The position numbers and the translations under genes were made by a program. A DNA stretch of 5,553 bases from Gammaproteobacteria bacterium (GTDB taxonomy: Bacteria > Pseudomonadota > Gammaproteobacteria > JAABTG01). The DNA lies in contig JASJBY010000326.1 of assembly GCA_030066245.1 (NCBI GenBank), forward strand, positions 1-5,553, in the 5' to 3' direction. Of the stretch, positions 5,313 through 5,553 are shown in pieces (position 1 is the stretch's first letter; the number at the start of each line of letters is the position of its first letter). Under the pieces are notes generated by a model. That model saw nothing but the letters and a program-made list of their open reading frames with translations, was not told the DNA's origin and did not search any database.

Positions 5313-5322
5313 ATTTCTCACC
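5303..5322. mobile_element. IS-terminus-like sequence, possible remnant
   Basis: The segment CCTAGCCCGGATTTCTCACC (minus strand: GGTGAGAAATCCGGGCTAGG) resembles, from memory, terminal sequences of IS1380-type insertion sequences common in Proteobacteria. No transposase reading frame follows on either strand within the remaining 230 bases and no second terminus or target duplication is visible. If real, this is a solo end or an element extending beyond the window. Confidence 0.25.
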
Positions 5323-5343
5323 AGGCGGACCTCGGAGCGCAGA

Positions 5344-5505
5344 TTATGTTGGCAAACTCAACACATTGGCTTCACCGAGCCTGTCGTCCTTGTGAACAAC
5401 ATGTCCTATTCGGTTCTTGGCCCACTCTGGCTTTGCATCTTGACCGGTCCCCCTTCCATCCGCGCTTCGCGTTCCCGCTACGCTGGATGGTCCAGGGTTG
5501 CCCAT
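5344..5505 (-). pseudogene. Possible 53-residue ORF within a mobile-element remnant
   Basis: A frame opens at ATG (complement of 5503-5505), inside a perfect palindrome, and ends at TAA (complement of 5344-5346). The first half (MGNPGPSSVAGTRSADG) is low-complexity and is encoded by the palindromic stretch. The second half (KPEWAKNRIGHVVHKDDRLG, then EANVLSLPT) looks protein-like and reminds me of leader segments found before some mobile reverse-transcriptase genes. That memory cannot be checked here. No ribosome binding site is evident. A different minus-strand frame enters from the right edge and ends at a TAG (complement of 5478-5480). I treat this as a probable fragment rather than a working gene. 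Confidence 0.2.
5456..5490. repeat. Imperfect hairpin with CCATCC/GGATGG arms
   Basis: CCATCCGCG (5456-5464) pairs with CGC-T-GGATGG (5481-5490) with a single bulged T. Inside the loop, CGCG-CTT-CGCG (5461-5471) can form its own small stem. The GGATGG arm could instead pair with a second CCATCC at 5502-5507, so alternative folds compete. Confidence 0.5.
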
Positions 5506-5518
5506 CCATGGGCAACCC
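5495..5518. repeat. Perfect 11-bp palindrome
   Basis: GGGTTGCCCAT (5495-5505) and ATGGGCAACCC (5508-5518) are perfect inverse complements around a 2-base centre. In single-stranded form this gives a 10-bp stem closed by a TCCA tetraloop. There is no T-tract, so it does not look like an intrinsic terminator. Confidence 0.75.
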
Positions 5519-5528
5519 GTTCGGCGGC

Positions 5529-5551
5529 GTAAAGGTCCACCGGACCTTTAC
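5529..5551. repeat. Perfect 10-bp palindrome
   Basis: GTAAAGGTCC (5529-5538) and GGACCTTTAC (5542-5551) are perfect inverse complements with a 3-base loop (ACC), only 10 bases after the preceding palindrome. It lies 2 bases from the window edge, so further repeats may continue to the right. Confidence 0.75.
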
Positions 5552-5553
5552 TC

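Overview
The window is GC-rich bacterial chromosome. It fits a sulfur-oxidising, respiratory gammaproteobacterium (Chromatiales or Ectothiorhodospiraceae-like). This placement is an inference from three things: an octaheme hydroxylamine-oxidoreductase-family cytochrome with an export signal, a secreted Gly/Pro/Trp/Tyr-rich protein resembling sulfur globule envelope proteins, and a SufT-type Fe-S maturation protein. No rRNA, tRNA or CRISPR array was seen.

Layout. Positions 1-149 hold the leader of the cytochrome gene. The octaheme cytochrome runs from 150 to 1487 (+). A 117-base gap with an extended -10 promoter candidate follows, then the small secreted protein at 1605-1988 (+). Facing it is a ParA/MinD-type ATPase (2045-2698, -). 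A 353-base non-coding stretch separates this from sufT (3052-3603, -). Divergent from sufT are a possible 39-residue ORF (3725-3844, +) and a 151-residue coiled-coil protein of unknown function (3835-4290, +), whose start overlaps the small ORF by 10 bases. A 253-residue membrane-anchored protein of unknown function (4437-5198, -) converges on it. The last 340 bases have no confident gene. They hold an IS-end-like sequence and a run of perfect or near-perfect palindromes (5456-5551), which look like the debris or edge of a mobile or repetitive element.

How the genes relate. The genes change strand often and carry their own ribosome binding sites, so this is a patchwork of single-gene units rather than one operon. 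The only plausible functional pair is the cytochrome and the secreted protein, both exported and on the same strand. The cytochrome lacks the residues expected for the oxidative, P460-type enzyme at the cross-linking tyrosine position. It therefore looks like the reductive branch of the family (nitrite, hydroxylamine or NO reduction) rather than an ammonia-oxidiser enzyme. I see no clear new multi-gene system. The points most worth following are this orphan cytochrome, the overlapping small ORF, the two uncharacterised proteins, and the palindrome cluster at the right edge.
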